A stretch of DNA of 64,000 nt from Sva-07 sp963728195. GTDB taxonomy: Bacteria; Actinomycetota; Acidimicrobiia; Acidimicrobiales; Ilumatobacteraceae. Positions 24,463 through 32,707 of this stretch are shown here, in pieces (position 1 is the first letter of the stretch; the number at the start of each line of letters is the position of its first letter). The notes under the pieces were generated by a model, which was not told where the DNA came from, did no database searches, and was given only the letters and a program-made list of their open reading frames with translations. The stretch covers positions 128,343-192,342 of the forward strand of contig CAVSIX010000014.1 in NCBI GenBank assembly GCA_963728195.1. The letters are read 5' to 3'. The translations under genes were made by a program, and so were the position numbers.

Positions 24463-25974
24463 GTGACATCGCACCATCGACCCGCGTCCCGCCACCTCGA
24501 CGATCGGACACCCGTCATCGTCGGTGTGGGGCAGTTCCTGAACCGCAGCGACTCGCTCGACGATGCGCTCGAGCCGGCCGCCCTGATGGAGCAGGCGGTG
24601 CTCGCCGCATCGACCGACGCCAAGCTCGACGGGCCGCCGAAGGCCGATGCGGTGCGGGTCGTCGGCCAGCTGTCGTGGCGCTACGGCAACCTGCCACGCT
24701 TCCTCGCCGAACGCCTCGGGCTGGCGCCGGCGCACCTCGACTACACGACGATGGGTGGCAACAGCCCGCAGTCACTCGTCAACATGACCGCGCTGCAGAT
24801 CCAGTCGGGCGAGATCGACATCGCCATCCTCGCAGGAGGCGAGGCGACCCGGAGCCGCCAGCGGGGACGGGCCGCGGGCGTCGAGTTCGACTGGCCGAAG
24901 TCGGAGCCGGGCGACGAGCCGACGATCGTCGGCGACGACCTGCACATGGCGATGGACGCGGAGATCGAGCGAGGGATCGGCGCACCGGTCCAGATCTACC
25001 CGATGTTCGAGTCGGCGATCCGCGCGGCGTCGGGGCGATCGGTCGAGGAGCATCAGGCGCACCTCGGCCGGCTCTACGCCGGCCTCAGCAAGGTCGCTGC
25101 GCAGAATCCGTACGCGTGGATCCGCGACGAGAAGAGCGCCGACGAGATCGTCACCGTCACCGACCGCAACCGGATGATCGGTTTGCCGTACCCGAAGCTG
25201 ATGAACTCGAACAACGGCGTCGACATGGCAGCTGCACTCGTCATGTGCTCGGTCGGCGAGGCGCGGCGCCTCGGCGTTCCGGAGGACCGATGGGTGTTCC
25301 CGCACGCCGGAACCGACTGCCACGAGCACCAGTTCGTGTCCCATCGCGACACGTTCACGCGCACACCGGCGATCGAGATCGGCGGGCGTCGGGTGCTGGA
25401 GCTGGCGGGCGTCGACATCGACGACATCTCGGTGATCGACCTGTACTCCTGCTTCCCCGCTGCCGTGCAGCTCGGCGCACGGTCGCTCGGCATCGACCTC
25501 GCCACGCGCCAGTGGTCGCGCACCGGCGGCATGACCTTCGCCGGCGGACCGTGGAACAACTACGTGATGCACGCCATCGCCACCGTGGTCAACGACCTGC
25601 GCGACCGGCCCGGCGAGTACGGCTTGGTGTGGGCGAACGGCGGATTCGTCACCAAGCACGCGTTCGGCGTGTACTCGACGACGCCTCCCGCCGAGTTCCG
25701 CCACGACAAGCCACAGGCGATCGTCGACGCCCTGCCGCGCCGCGAACTCGCCACGGTGGCCGAGGCCGCCGGGCCGGCAACGATCGAGGCCTACACCGTG
25801 ATGTTCGATCGCGACGGTGCGCCCGAACGATCGATCGCCACCTTGCTGATCGACGACGGCCGCCGGGCCTGGGGTACGTCGAACTCCTCGGACGTCACCG
25901 CAGCGATGTGCGAGGGCGAGTGGGTGGGGCGCACCGTCGAGCTCGACGCGGCCGGCGACCTGCACACCGCCTGA
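24463..25974 (+). CDS. Thiolase-superfamily protein lacking the nucleophilic Cys
   Basis: A 503-residue thiolase-fold protein similar to those annotated as acetyl-CoA acetyltransferase in actinobacteria. The N-terminal VIVGVGQ and AILAGGEATRSR strand-turns are thiolase-like. The first catalytic loop reads TTMGGNSPQSLVN, with no Cys where thiolases carry C(G/S)SG, and the last loop reads ANGGFVTKHAFG, without the usual C-x-G but with a retained His. It is therefore unlikely to be a standard Claisen thiolase; SCP2-like or DUF35-partnered homologues share this. A C-terminal domain of about 90 residues follows (AYTVMFDRDGAPERSIAT). Confidence 0.78.
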   Translation: MTSHHRPASRHLDDRTPVIVGVGQFLNRSDSLDDALEPAALMEQAVLAASTDAKLDGPPKADAVRVVGQLSWRYGNLPRFLAERLGLAPAHLDYTTMGGNSPQSLVNMTALQIQSGEIDIAILAGGEATRSRQRGRAAGVEFDWPKSEPGDEPTIVGDDLHMAMDAEIERGIGAPVQIYPMFESAIRAASGRSVEEHQAHLGRLYAGLSKVAAQNPYAWIRDEKSADEIVTVTDRNRMIGLPYPKLMNSNNGVDMAAALVMCSVGEARRLGVPEDRWVFPHAGTDCHEHQFVSHRDTFTRTPAIEIGGRRVLELAGVDIDDISVIDLYSCFPAAVQLGARSLGIDLATRQWSRTGGMTFAGGPWNNYVMHAIATVVNDLRDRPGEYGLVWANGGFVTKHAFGVYSTTPPAEFRHDKPQAIVDALPRRELATVAEAAGPATIEAYTVMFDRDGAPERSIATLLIDDGRRAWGTSNSSDVTAAMCEGEWVGRTVELDAAGDLHTA

Positions 25975-25976
25975 GG

Positions 25977-26834
25977 TCAACCCACGGCGTCGTTGCCGGC
26001 GAGAATCCCCTGGTCGGGGCAGTTCCGCGCAATGTGATCGAACGTGCCAGGGGCCTCGGCCGCTGTCACCAACGACGGATCGGCGGCGATCGACGGCACA
26101 TCGGCCGCAAACGCCGCGGTGGCCTCGGCCACCGGATCCATCACATCGTCCGCAACGGCGACGACGACATCGGGGTCGTCGACGCCGGCATCGACCAGCG
26201 CAGCCAACCACGCTCGGCCGAGCTGTTCGACCTGCTCCCCCGAGAGCCCGGCTGCGAGGAGTTCGTCGGACGCCCTGCCAGCCCGGCGGGCAAAGGGTCC
26301 GACGATGTCGTCGACGAACACGTCGCGTTCGGACACGATCGCATCGGGAAACTCGTCGGCCAACGTCTGCACCGCCGCCGACACCGCTCCCGCAGCGACC
26401 ACTTCGAGCCGTGCGGCGGCGAGGGCGTCGGTCGCAACGGCCGACGCGAACGCCAACGCCTGGAACGACCCGGCGAACTCGCTCCACGCCCGGCAGAACG
26501 GATCCTCGCTCTCGATGCCCGGCACGCCTTGCTCCGGCACGGTGGCGATCGTGGCGGTCTCGTCGAGGGTCGTGGTCGTCGTGGTCGCCGTGGTCGTCGT
26601 GGTCGTCGTGGTCGCCGATGCGTCGGCCGTATCGACGTCCGACGGAGCCGACGTCGCCTCGGACGCGCCCGCCGTCGACGGGACTGCGGTCGCTGCTCCC
26701 CCATCGCTGTCGCTGTCGCTGCATCCGACCGCTGCGACGCCGGCGAATGCCACGGCTGCGACGCCCGCCAGTACCGGCCCCCGCCACCACGATCGACGAC
26801 GCCACGATCGACGACGCCACGACCCTCGGTGCAT
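25977..26834 (-). CDS. Lipoprotein of unknown function with a Thr-rich linker
   Basis: A 285-residue protein. After an Arg/Trp-rich N-terminus comes a hydrophobic segment ending in a lipobox, AAVGC (Cys near residue 35), so lipid anchoring outside the membrane is expected. A Ser/Asp- and then Thr-rich linker (two runs of 6-8 Thr) leads to a helical, Ala-rich domain with two Cys (DPFCRAW and ARNCPDQ), which could form a disulfide. No family is recognised. It converges on the thiolase-like gene with only 2 bases between the stops. Confidence 0.72.
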   Translation of the reverse strand: MHRGSWRRRSWRRRSWWRGPVLAGVAAVAFAGVAAVGCSDSDSDGGAATAVPSTAGASEATSAPSDVDTADASATTTTTTTTATTTTTTLDETATIATVPEQGVPGIESEDPFCRAWSEFAGSFQALAFASAVATDALAAARLEVVAAGAVSAAVQTLADEFPDAIVSERDVFVDDIVGPFARRAGRASDELLAAGLSGEQVEQLGRAWLAALVDAGVDDPDVVVAVADDVMDPVAEATAAFAADVPSIAADPSLVTAAEAPGTFDHIARNCPDQGILAGNDAVG

Positions 26835-26889
26835 CGCTCCAGTGTGCCCGGCCAGCCTCGATCTCGATGCACGCCCGACCCCGAGCCAC

Positions 26890-26990
26890 CGATGAGCGAA
26901 CCGACCACATACCGGCGCTTCGCTCATCGCACACCCCGACCCCGAGCCACCGATGAGCGAACCGACCACATACCGGCGCTTCGCTCATCG
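26890..26990. repeat. Paired palindromes, family A, locus 3
   Basis: Copies at 26890-26929 and 26951-26990 start 61 bases apart and are identical across the 40-base palindromic unit. Arms CGATGAGCGAA and TTCGCTCATCG pair perfectly; the centre is CCGACCACATACCGGCGC. The pair is in a divergent intergenic region. Confidence 0.92.
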
Positions 26991-27022
26991 CTCGGGGGGA
27001 TGGGAGGTGCCATGCTCGGACG

Positions 27023-27967
27023 ATGCGACCCACCGTCCTGCTCGACTGCGATCCCGGTCACGACGATGCGATGGCGATCATCGCTGCGGCTCGCTACGCC
27101 GAGCTGATCGGGATCACGACCGTTGCCGGCAACGCACCGCTGGAACGGACCACGTACAACGCGCTCGTCGTTCGCGACCTGCTGGGTATCGACGTTCCCG
27201 TGCATTCGGGGAGTGCCCAGCCACTGCTCGGCCCGCTCGGCCACGGTGCGGCTCACTCCGTTGCCGTCCACGGTGAGAGCGGTCTCGACGGGGCCGACCT
27301 GCCCCCACCCACGACGCCGCTGGACGGCACCGACGCCGTGGCGTTCATCGTCGAAACGTGCCGCTCGTTCGACGGCGTCTGGCTCGTGCCGGTCGGGCCG
27401 CTGACCAACATCGCACTCGCGTTGAGGACAGCGCCCGACATCGCAGATCGGATCGCCGGAATCTCGTTGATGGGCGGCGGCACGTTCGGCAACCGCACAC
27501 CGATGGGCGAGTTCAACATCTGGGCCGATCCCGAGGCAGCCGCCATCGTGTTCGGCTCGGGTTGCCCGCTGGTGATGGCCGGCCTCGATGTGACCCACCA
27601 GTTCCAGGCGACGCCCGAACGGATCGCTCGCATCGATGCCCTTCCCGGCACTCTCGCCGACGTCCTGTCGCACCTGCTCGGCTTCTTCAGCGCCAACTAC
27701 CTCCAGCGCCACGATCCCGGCTCGCTGCTCGGCGCCGCGGTGCACGACCCGCTCGCCGTGTTCGCCGTCACCCATCCTTGGTTGTTCGAGGGCACCGCAC
27801 GCCACGTCGTCGTCGAGACTCGCGGCGAACACACCCGGGGCATGACCGTCATCGACCGGCGTTCGATCACCGATCGCAACGCACCGAACTGCAACGTGCT
27901 GACCGCCGTCGACGCCGACGCCGGCTTCGATCTGCTGATCGACGCCATTGCCCACTTCAGTCACTGA
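27023..27967 (+). CDS. Inosine-uridine-preferring nucleoside hydrolase family protein
   Basis: A 314-residue N-ribohydrolase that cleaves nucleosides to base and ribose. The Ca2+-binding motif appears as LLDCDPGHDDAMAI at residues 6-19, the second metal region as LVPVGPLTNIALAL, MGGG and FNIWADPEAA near 165, and the catalytic His region as GAAVHDPLAVF near 237. The length is normal for the family. It is first in its operon, with a weak CATGCT box 6 bases before the ATG. It has no pathway link to the downstream peptidase. Confidence 0.92.
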   Translation: MRPTVLLDCDPGHDDAMAIIAAARYAELIGITTVAGNAPLERTTYNALVVRDLLGIDVPVHSGSAQPLLGPLGHGAAHSVAVHGESGLDGADLPPPTTPLDGTDAVAFIVETCRSFDGVWLVPVGPLTNIALALRTAPDIADRIAGISLMGGGTFGNRTPMGEFNIWADPEAAAIVFGSGCPLVMAGLDVTHQFQATPERIARIDALPGTLADVLSHLLGFFSANYLQRHDPGSLLGAAVHDPLAVFAVTHPWLFEGTARHVVVETRGEHTRGMTVIDRRSITDRNAPNCNVLTAVDADAGFDLLIDAIAHFSH

Positions 27968-28047
27968 GTCGGGCCTTTTCGCCGAGCTCGACCCGAGCAC
28001 GCCGGGAACCTCGTCGAGCCGTGACGTCCGAAACCGCGCAGGTTTCC

Positions 28048-28053
28048 TACAGT
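28048..28053 (+). promoter_or_regulatory. -10 box TACAGT, leaderless start of S9 peptidase
   Basis: TACAGT, 6 bases, then the GTG at 28060. This argues against the longer in-frame start at 28021. Confidence 0.48.
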
Positions 28054-28059
28054 GGGGCC

Positions 28060-30261
28060 GTGACCGACACCTTCCCGCGGCAGCACGCCAGGACGCAGCG
28101 ATTCACGCTCGGTGAGCCTCGCAACGTCACCGTGTCACCGGACGGCCGACGTGTGGTGTTCCTGCGCAGCGCGGGTGGCAGCGACCCGGTGAATGCGTTG
28201 TGGGTGTTCGATGTCGACTCGGGGACCGAACGACCGGTCGCTGACCCCCAGCTCCTGCTCGCGACATCCGACGCGATCAACGAGGCGACCGACGAGCTGC
28301 CCGCCGAGGAGCGAGCCCGGCGTGAGCGCGCCCGCGAGGGCGCCGGCGGCATCACGTCCTATGCGACGGACCGCCAGGCCACCGTCGTCGCGTTCGCGTT
28401 GGCCGGGCGTCTCTTCGCCGGCGGGCTCGTGTCGGGCCAGGCGCGTGAACTCGCCGTCGACGGCCCCGTGTTCGACCCCCGACCGGATCCGACCGCCCGG
28501 CGGGTCGCCTACGTCAGCGGCCGCAGCCTGCGCATCGGAGAACTCGACGGGTCGTCGCGGGTGCTCGCGGGCGGTGACGGCGCCGAGCCCGACACCGTCT
28601 CGTGGGGCAGCGCCGACTTCATCGCCGCCGAGGAGATGGGTAGGTTCCGCGGGTACTGGTGGAGCCCCGACGGCACGACCATCGCCGCCTGCCGGGTCGA
28701 CGATGCCGCCGTCGACCAGTGGGTGATCGCTGACCCGGCGCATCCCGAACGGCCGGCTCGCACCATCCGCTATCCAGCCGCCGGCACCGCGAACCCCGAC
28801 GTCACGCTCCACCTGCTCGGCCTCGACGGGTCACGGACCGCCGTCGACTGGGATCGCGACTTCTTCCCCTATCTCGCTGCCGTCGACTGGAGCGAGGCCG
28901 GGCTGATCCTGCTCGTGCAGGCCCGCGATCAGCAGGGCACGATGGTGCTGGGTGTCGACACGAGCGACGGGCCGACACGCGGCGAGACCACCGTGCTCTC
29001 GCACGACTACGACGACGCCTGGGTCGAGCTCGTGGCGGGCACGCCGGCCCGACTCGCGGACGGACGGCTGGTCACTGCGGCCGATCGCGAGGGCGCTCGC
29101 CGCCTCCTCGTCGGCGGTGAACCGGTCACCCCGACGGACCTGCAGGTGCGCTCCGTCGTGTCGACCGGAGGTGCCGAACAGCCGGTGGTCACGTTCTGCG
29201 CCAATCCGATCGACGACGCCACCGAACTCCACGTGTGGCAGTGGACCGACGACGAGCTGCGGCCGATCACCACGGCTCCCGGCGTCCACGGCGCGGCCGT
29301 CGGCGGTTGCACCACCGTCGTGCGGTCGGCGACGCTCGCCCATCCGGGCACGACCACGGTCGTGCGCACGACGTCGGGCGACCACGAGATCGCGTCGTTC
29401 GCCGAAACCCCGCTCGTCGAACCGAATCTGCAACTCCTGACGGTCGGCGACCGCAACCTCGCCGTCGCCGTCCTGCTCCCCCGCGGTCACGATCCGGACG
29501 GACCACCCCTGCCCGTTTTGCTCGACCCCTACGGCGGGCCTCACGCGCTCCGGGTGACCCGGGCCCACAACGCTCACCTCACGTCGCAGTGGTTCGCCGA
29601 CCAGGGCTTCGCCGTGATCGTCGCCGACGGTCGTGGCACCCCCGGTCGTGGTTCCGAGTGGGAGCGTGCCATCCTCGGTGATCTCGCCGGACCGACGCTC
29701 GACGACCAGGTCGATGCCCTGCACGCCGTTGCGCAGCACGTGCCGGGCCTCGACCTCGACCGTGTCGCGATCCGAGGATGGAGCTTCGGTGGCTATCTCG
29801 CCGCCCTCGCGGTGCTGCGCCGGCCCGACGTGTTCCATGCGGCGGTCGCCGGGGCGCCGGTCACCGAGTGGCGGCTGTACGACACCCACTACACCGAGCG
29901 CTACCTCGGCGACCCGGCGCACAGCCCCGAGCGGTACGACGCGAACTCGCTGTTGACGCTCGCCGCCGACTCGACCCGTCCCCTGTTGCTGATCCACGGG
30001 CTGGCCGACGACAACGTCGTCGCCGCCCACACGTTGCAGCTGTCGGCCGCGCTGCTCGCCGCCGGTCGCCCCCACGAGGTGCTGCCACTCGCCGGCGTCA
30101 CCCACATGACGCCACAGGAGGAGGTGGCCGAGAACCTGCTGTTGCACCAGCTCGACTTCCTCCGCCGATCGCTGCCACCGTCCGCCAACCACTCGCCCAC
30201 CAACCACTCGCCCACCGACCACTCCCCCACAGACCCCACCATCTCCAAGGAACCCTCGTGA
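28060..30261 (+). CDS. S9-family prolyl oligopeptidase (dipeptidyl-peptidase IV type)
   Basis: A 733-residue serine peptidase. Residues 1 to about 460 form a DPP-IV-like beta-propeller (VTVSPDGRRVVFLR, AEEMGRFRGYWWSPDG). The Glu pair (EE) in the propeller motif that binds the substrate amino group is present. The C-terminal alpha/beta-hydrolase has Ser in RGWSFGGYLA, Asp in HGLADDNV and His in GVTHMTP. No signal peptide is seen, so the enzyme is probably cytoplasmic. The last 28 residues are a repeated Ser/Pro/Thr/His tail. The stop overlaps the next gene's GTG (GTGA). Confidence 0.9.
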   Translation: MTDTFPRQHARTQRFTLGEPRNVTVSPDGRRVVFLRSAGGSDPVNALWVFDVDSGTERPVADPQLLLATSDAINEATDELPAEERARRERAREGAGGITSYATDRQATVVAFALAGRLFAGGLVSGQARELAVDGPVFDPRPDPTARRVAYVSGRSLRIGELDGSSRVLAGGDGAEPDTVSWGSADFIAAEEMGRFRGYWWSPDGTTIAACRVDDAAVDQWVIADPAHPERPARTIRYPAAGTANPDVTLHLLGLDGSRTAVDWDRDFFPYLAAVDWSEAGLILLVQARDQQGTMVLGVDTSDGPTRGETTVLSHDYDDAWVELVAGTPARLADGRLVTAADREGARRLLVGGEPVTPTDLQVRSVVSTGGAEQPVVTFCANPIDDATELHVWQWTDDELRPITTAPGVHGAAVGGCTTVVRSATLAHPGTTTVVRTTSGDHEIASFAETPLVEPNLQLLTVGDRNLAVAVLLPRGHDPDGPPLPVLLDPYGGPHALRVTRAHNAHLTSQWFADQGFAVIVADGRGTPGRGSEWERAILGDLAGPTLDDQVDALHAVAQHVPGLDLDRVAIRGWSFGGYLAALAVLRRPDVFHAAVAGAPVTEWRLYDTHYTERYLGDPAHSPERYDANSLLTLAADSTRPLLLIHGLADDNVVAAHTLQLSAALLAAGRPHEVLPLAGVTHMTPQEEVAENLLLHQLDFLRRSLPPSANHSPTNHSPTDHSPTDPTISKEPS

Positions 30262-30653
30262 GCCGACGTCTCGAAGACCTGTACCGCGGCGTGGCCGTGC
30301 ACGCCACCGCCGACCTCGAACATCGAGCAGCACTGGAACTGCTGGCACTGGTGATGTTGTCCGACGACAACATCAGCGACGAGGAGATCGAACTGCTCCG
30401 CGAGATCAGCGCCGAATGGCGCGAGGAGGGTGCGACGTTCGAGCAGTACATCCGTCCGGCGATCGAAGAGGCCCGCCACGCGATCGAACGCGGTCAGGTG
30501 GAGTCGTTCCTCGATTCGATCGACGGCCGCATCAGCAGCCGGGTCCTGCGGTCGGCGTTGTTCTCCGCAGCACGCGACCTCGCCGACGTCGACAGCGGCG
30601 TCAGCCCCGAAGAGGGCACGATCCTCGCCCAGGTCGCCGTTCGCTTCGACTGA
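30258..30653 (+). CDS. TerB-like helical protein
   Basis: A 131-residue all-helical protein (RAALELLALVMLSDDNISDEEIELL...DGRISSRVLRSALFSAARDLADVDSGVSPEEGTILAQVA). The Asp/Glu-rich turns after the helices (SDDNISDEE and VDSGVSPEE) and the overall size resemble TerB/tellurite-resistance-like domains, which often bind metal or scaffold other proteins. The start is the GTG at 30258, overlapping the peptidase stop by 4 bases behind AAGGA. Coupling to the peptidase is the only hint of function. Confidence 0.65.
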   Translation: MSRRLEDLYRGVAVHATADLEHRAALELLALVMLSDDNISDEEIELLREISAEWREEGATFEQYIRPAIEEARHAIERGQVESFLDSIDGRISSRVLRSALFSAARDLADVDSGVSPEEGTILAQVAVRFD

Positions 30654-30666
30654 CGCTCCGGTCGGT

Positions 30667-31593
30667 TCAGACCCGGCGGCGGGCGACGGCGACCCGATCG
30701 CGCCCGCTGAAATCGGGGCGGATCTCCACGTCGACGAAGTCCGCCCGGTGGAGCAGATCGTCGACCGCACGGCCCTGATCGGCACCGATCTCGAGCACGA
30801 GGCTCCCCCCCGGCCGGAGTCGATCGGCAGCTCCGGCGGCCAGCGTCCGGATGTCGTCGAGCCCGTCGGAACCGGCGAACAGCGCATTCGACGGTTCCCA
30901 GTCGGCGACGCCCGCATCGAGGTCCGGCGAGCCGACGGCCACGTAGGGTGGGTTCGACACGATGACGTCGAACCGCGTGTCGCCGGGCAGGGCCTCGAAC
31001 CACGATCCGTGCGCCACGCGCACGTTCGCCGCCGCCGGGCCGATGCCGGCGAGGTTCGAGCGCGCCACGTCGATGGCGTCGGCGCTGACGTCGGTGATCC
31101 ACACCACCGTGCCGTGGCGGGGCAGTTCGACCGCCATCGACAACCCGATCGCGCCCGACCCGGTACCGAGGTCCGCCACGGTCCGCGTCGGCCCGACCCG
31201 GGCAGCCAGACCGATCGCCACCTCGGCGACGAGTTCGGTCTCCGGCCGCGGGATCAGGACCCGGCGATCGACTGCGAGGGTGAGCCGACGGAAACTCCAT
31301 TCGCCGAGCACGTACTGCAACGGTTCGCCCGTGCGGAATCGTGCGACCATCGAATCGAGGTGCGACACCATACGCACCGACGCCGGCTCGTCGAGCCGGG
31401 CGAGGAAGTCGTCGCCATCGGCGCTCGCCGACGCGACCTCGCAGAGCCAGCGGGCCTGCATGCGATCGTCGACGGCTTCGGCGGTTTGCGCCCACAGCTC
31501 CCGCCACGTGACCGTCACACCACCGTCCGCACCTCCATCGTCCGCAGCTCCGCCGTCCTCGACCGGGCGGGCGGGGCCCGGGTCGCCGGTCAT
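30667..31593 (-). CDS. prmC: Release-factor glutamine methyltransferase
   Basis: PrmC (HemK) methylates the GGQ glutamine of release factors. The 308-residue enzyme has an N-terminal helical domain, the IPRPETELVAE segment, the SAM-binding VADLGTGSGAIGLSMA and the catalytic NPPY (SNPPYVAVG). It carries about 25 extra N-terminal residues, Gly/Asp-rich. Its ATG overlaps the prfA stop (ATGA at 31590-31593), so enzyme and substrate are co-translated. Confidence 0.95.
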   Translation of the reverse strand: MTGDPGPARPVEDGGAADDGGADGGVTVTWRELWAQTAEAVDDRMQARWLCEVASASADGDDFLARLDEPASVRMVSHLDSMVARFRTGEPLQYVLGEWSFRRLTLAVDRRVLIPRPETELVAEVAIGLAARVGPTRTVADLGTGSGAIGLSMAVELPRHGTVVWITDVSADAIDVARSNLAGIGPAAANVRVAHGSWFEALPGDTRFDVIVSNPPYVAVGSPDLDAGVADWEPSNALFAGSDGLDDIRTLAAGAADRLRPGGSLVLEIGADQGRAVDDLLHRADFVDVEIRPDFSGRDRVAVARRRV

Positions 31594-32654
31594 TCTCCGT
31601 CCGCCAGCAGGCGCGCTCGTTCCTCGGCCTGCAGTGCGTCGATCACCACCTGGAGGTCGCCGCCGAGGATCGCCGCCAAGCGGTACACGGTGAAGCCGAT
31701 GCGGTGATCGGTCACCCGGTTCTCCTTGAAGTTGTAGGTGCGCACCTTCTCGCTGCGACCACCGCCGCCGACCTGCGAGCGGCGCTCGGCCGACAGTTCG
31801 TCGCTGCGTTCACGCTCGGCAAGTTCGAACAGCCGGGCCCGTAGGACGAGCATCGCGCGGGCCTTGTTCTGCAGCTGTGAGCGTTCGTCCTGCATCGCCA
31901 CGACCACACCTGTCGGCCGATGGGTGATTCGCACGGCGGAGTCGGTGGTGTTGACGCTCTGGCCACCGGGTCCACTCGAGCGGTAGACGTCGATGTCGAG
32001 GTCCTTGTCGTCGATCTGCACGTCGATCTCGTCGACCTCGGGGAGCACGGTCACGGTGGCCGACGACGTGTGGATGCGGCCCTGGCTCTCGGTGACCGGC
32101 ACCCGTTGGACGCGATGCGGACCGCCCTCGAACTTCAGGTTCCGCCATGCGGTGGCACCACGCACCTCGAACGTGACGTCGTTGAAACCGCCCATGTCGC
32201 TCGGCGACGACGAGAGCGTCTCCACCTTCCAGCGCTGCGAGGCGGCGTACGCGAGGTACATCTCGTAGAGATCGCGGGCGAACAGGTTCGCCTCCTCACC
32301 GCCTTCGGCTCCACGGATCTCCATGATCACGTTCTTGCCGTCGTGCGGATCGGTCGGCAGCATCAGTTCGCGCAGTTCGTCTTCGATCGCCTCGGCATCG
32401 CGCTCGGCGGCGTCGATCTCGCCGACGAGCATGTCGCGTTCGGCGCCGGACGCCCCGACGAGCATGTCGCGGGCGGCGTCGGCGTCGGCACACCGCGCTT
32501 CGCGGCGACGGTACGCCTCGACGACCGGGCCGAGCTCGTTGTACCGCTTGGACAATCGGCGGAGCTCGACCGAGTCGGCCAGCACGTCGGGATCCGACAG
32601 TTGCTGCTCGAGCGTCTCGTACTCGTCGACGACGTGGCGGAGGCGTTCGAGCAT
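31590..32654 (-). CDS. prfA: Peptide chain release factor 1
   Basis: RF1 reads UAA and UAG stop codons and triggers peptide release. The 354-residue protein has the codon-recognition domain with EVRGATAWRNLKFEGG and VTESQGRIHTS, followed by the GGQ loop SSGPGGQSVNTTDSAVRITH (about 226-245), whose Gln is PrmC's target. It lies directly upstream of prmC as in M. tuberculosis, but rpmE is separated from it by three inserted genes. TAGCCT lies 9 bases before the ATG, so its leader would be very short. Confidence 0.97.
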   Translation of the reverse strand: MLERLRHVVDEYETLEQQLSDPDVLADSVELRRLSKRYNELGPVVEAYRRREARCADADAARDMLVGASGAERDMLVGEIDAAERDAEAIEDELRELMLPTDPHDGKNVIMEIRGAEGGEEANLFARDLYEMYLAYAASQRWKVETLSSSPSDMGGFNDVTFEVRGATAWRNLKFEGGPHRVQRVPVTESQGRIHTSSATVTVLPEVDEIDVQIDDKDLDIDVYRSSGPGGQSVNTTDSAVRITHRPTGVVVAMQDERSQLQNKARAMLVLRARLFELAERERSDELSAERRSQVGGGGRSEKVRTYNFKENRVTDHRIGFTVYRLAAILGGDLQVVIDALQAEERARLLADGE

Positions 32655-32707
32655 GGCGGTTCGAGGCTACTGGTCGAGCGAATCGGAGTCGGTGCCGCCG
32701 CGCGACG

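Noticed and set aside
26560..26640. Trinucleotide-like GTCGTGGTC repeat as a separate element
   Set aside because: It encodes the Thr-run linker of the lipoprotein; this is coding low complexity and not an independent repeat.
26890..26990. CRISPR array
   Set aside because: Only two units, each palindromic over its full length, with a 21-base spacer; no cas genes nearby.
24432..27107. 891-residue plus-strand frame covering three regions
   Set aside because: It runs in the wrong frame through the thiolase-like gene and then across the lipoprotein gene and the palindromes; no domain is visible.
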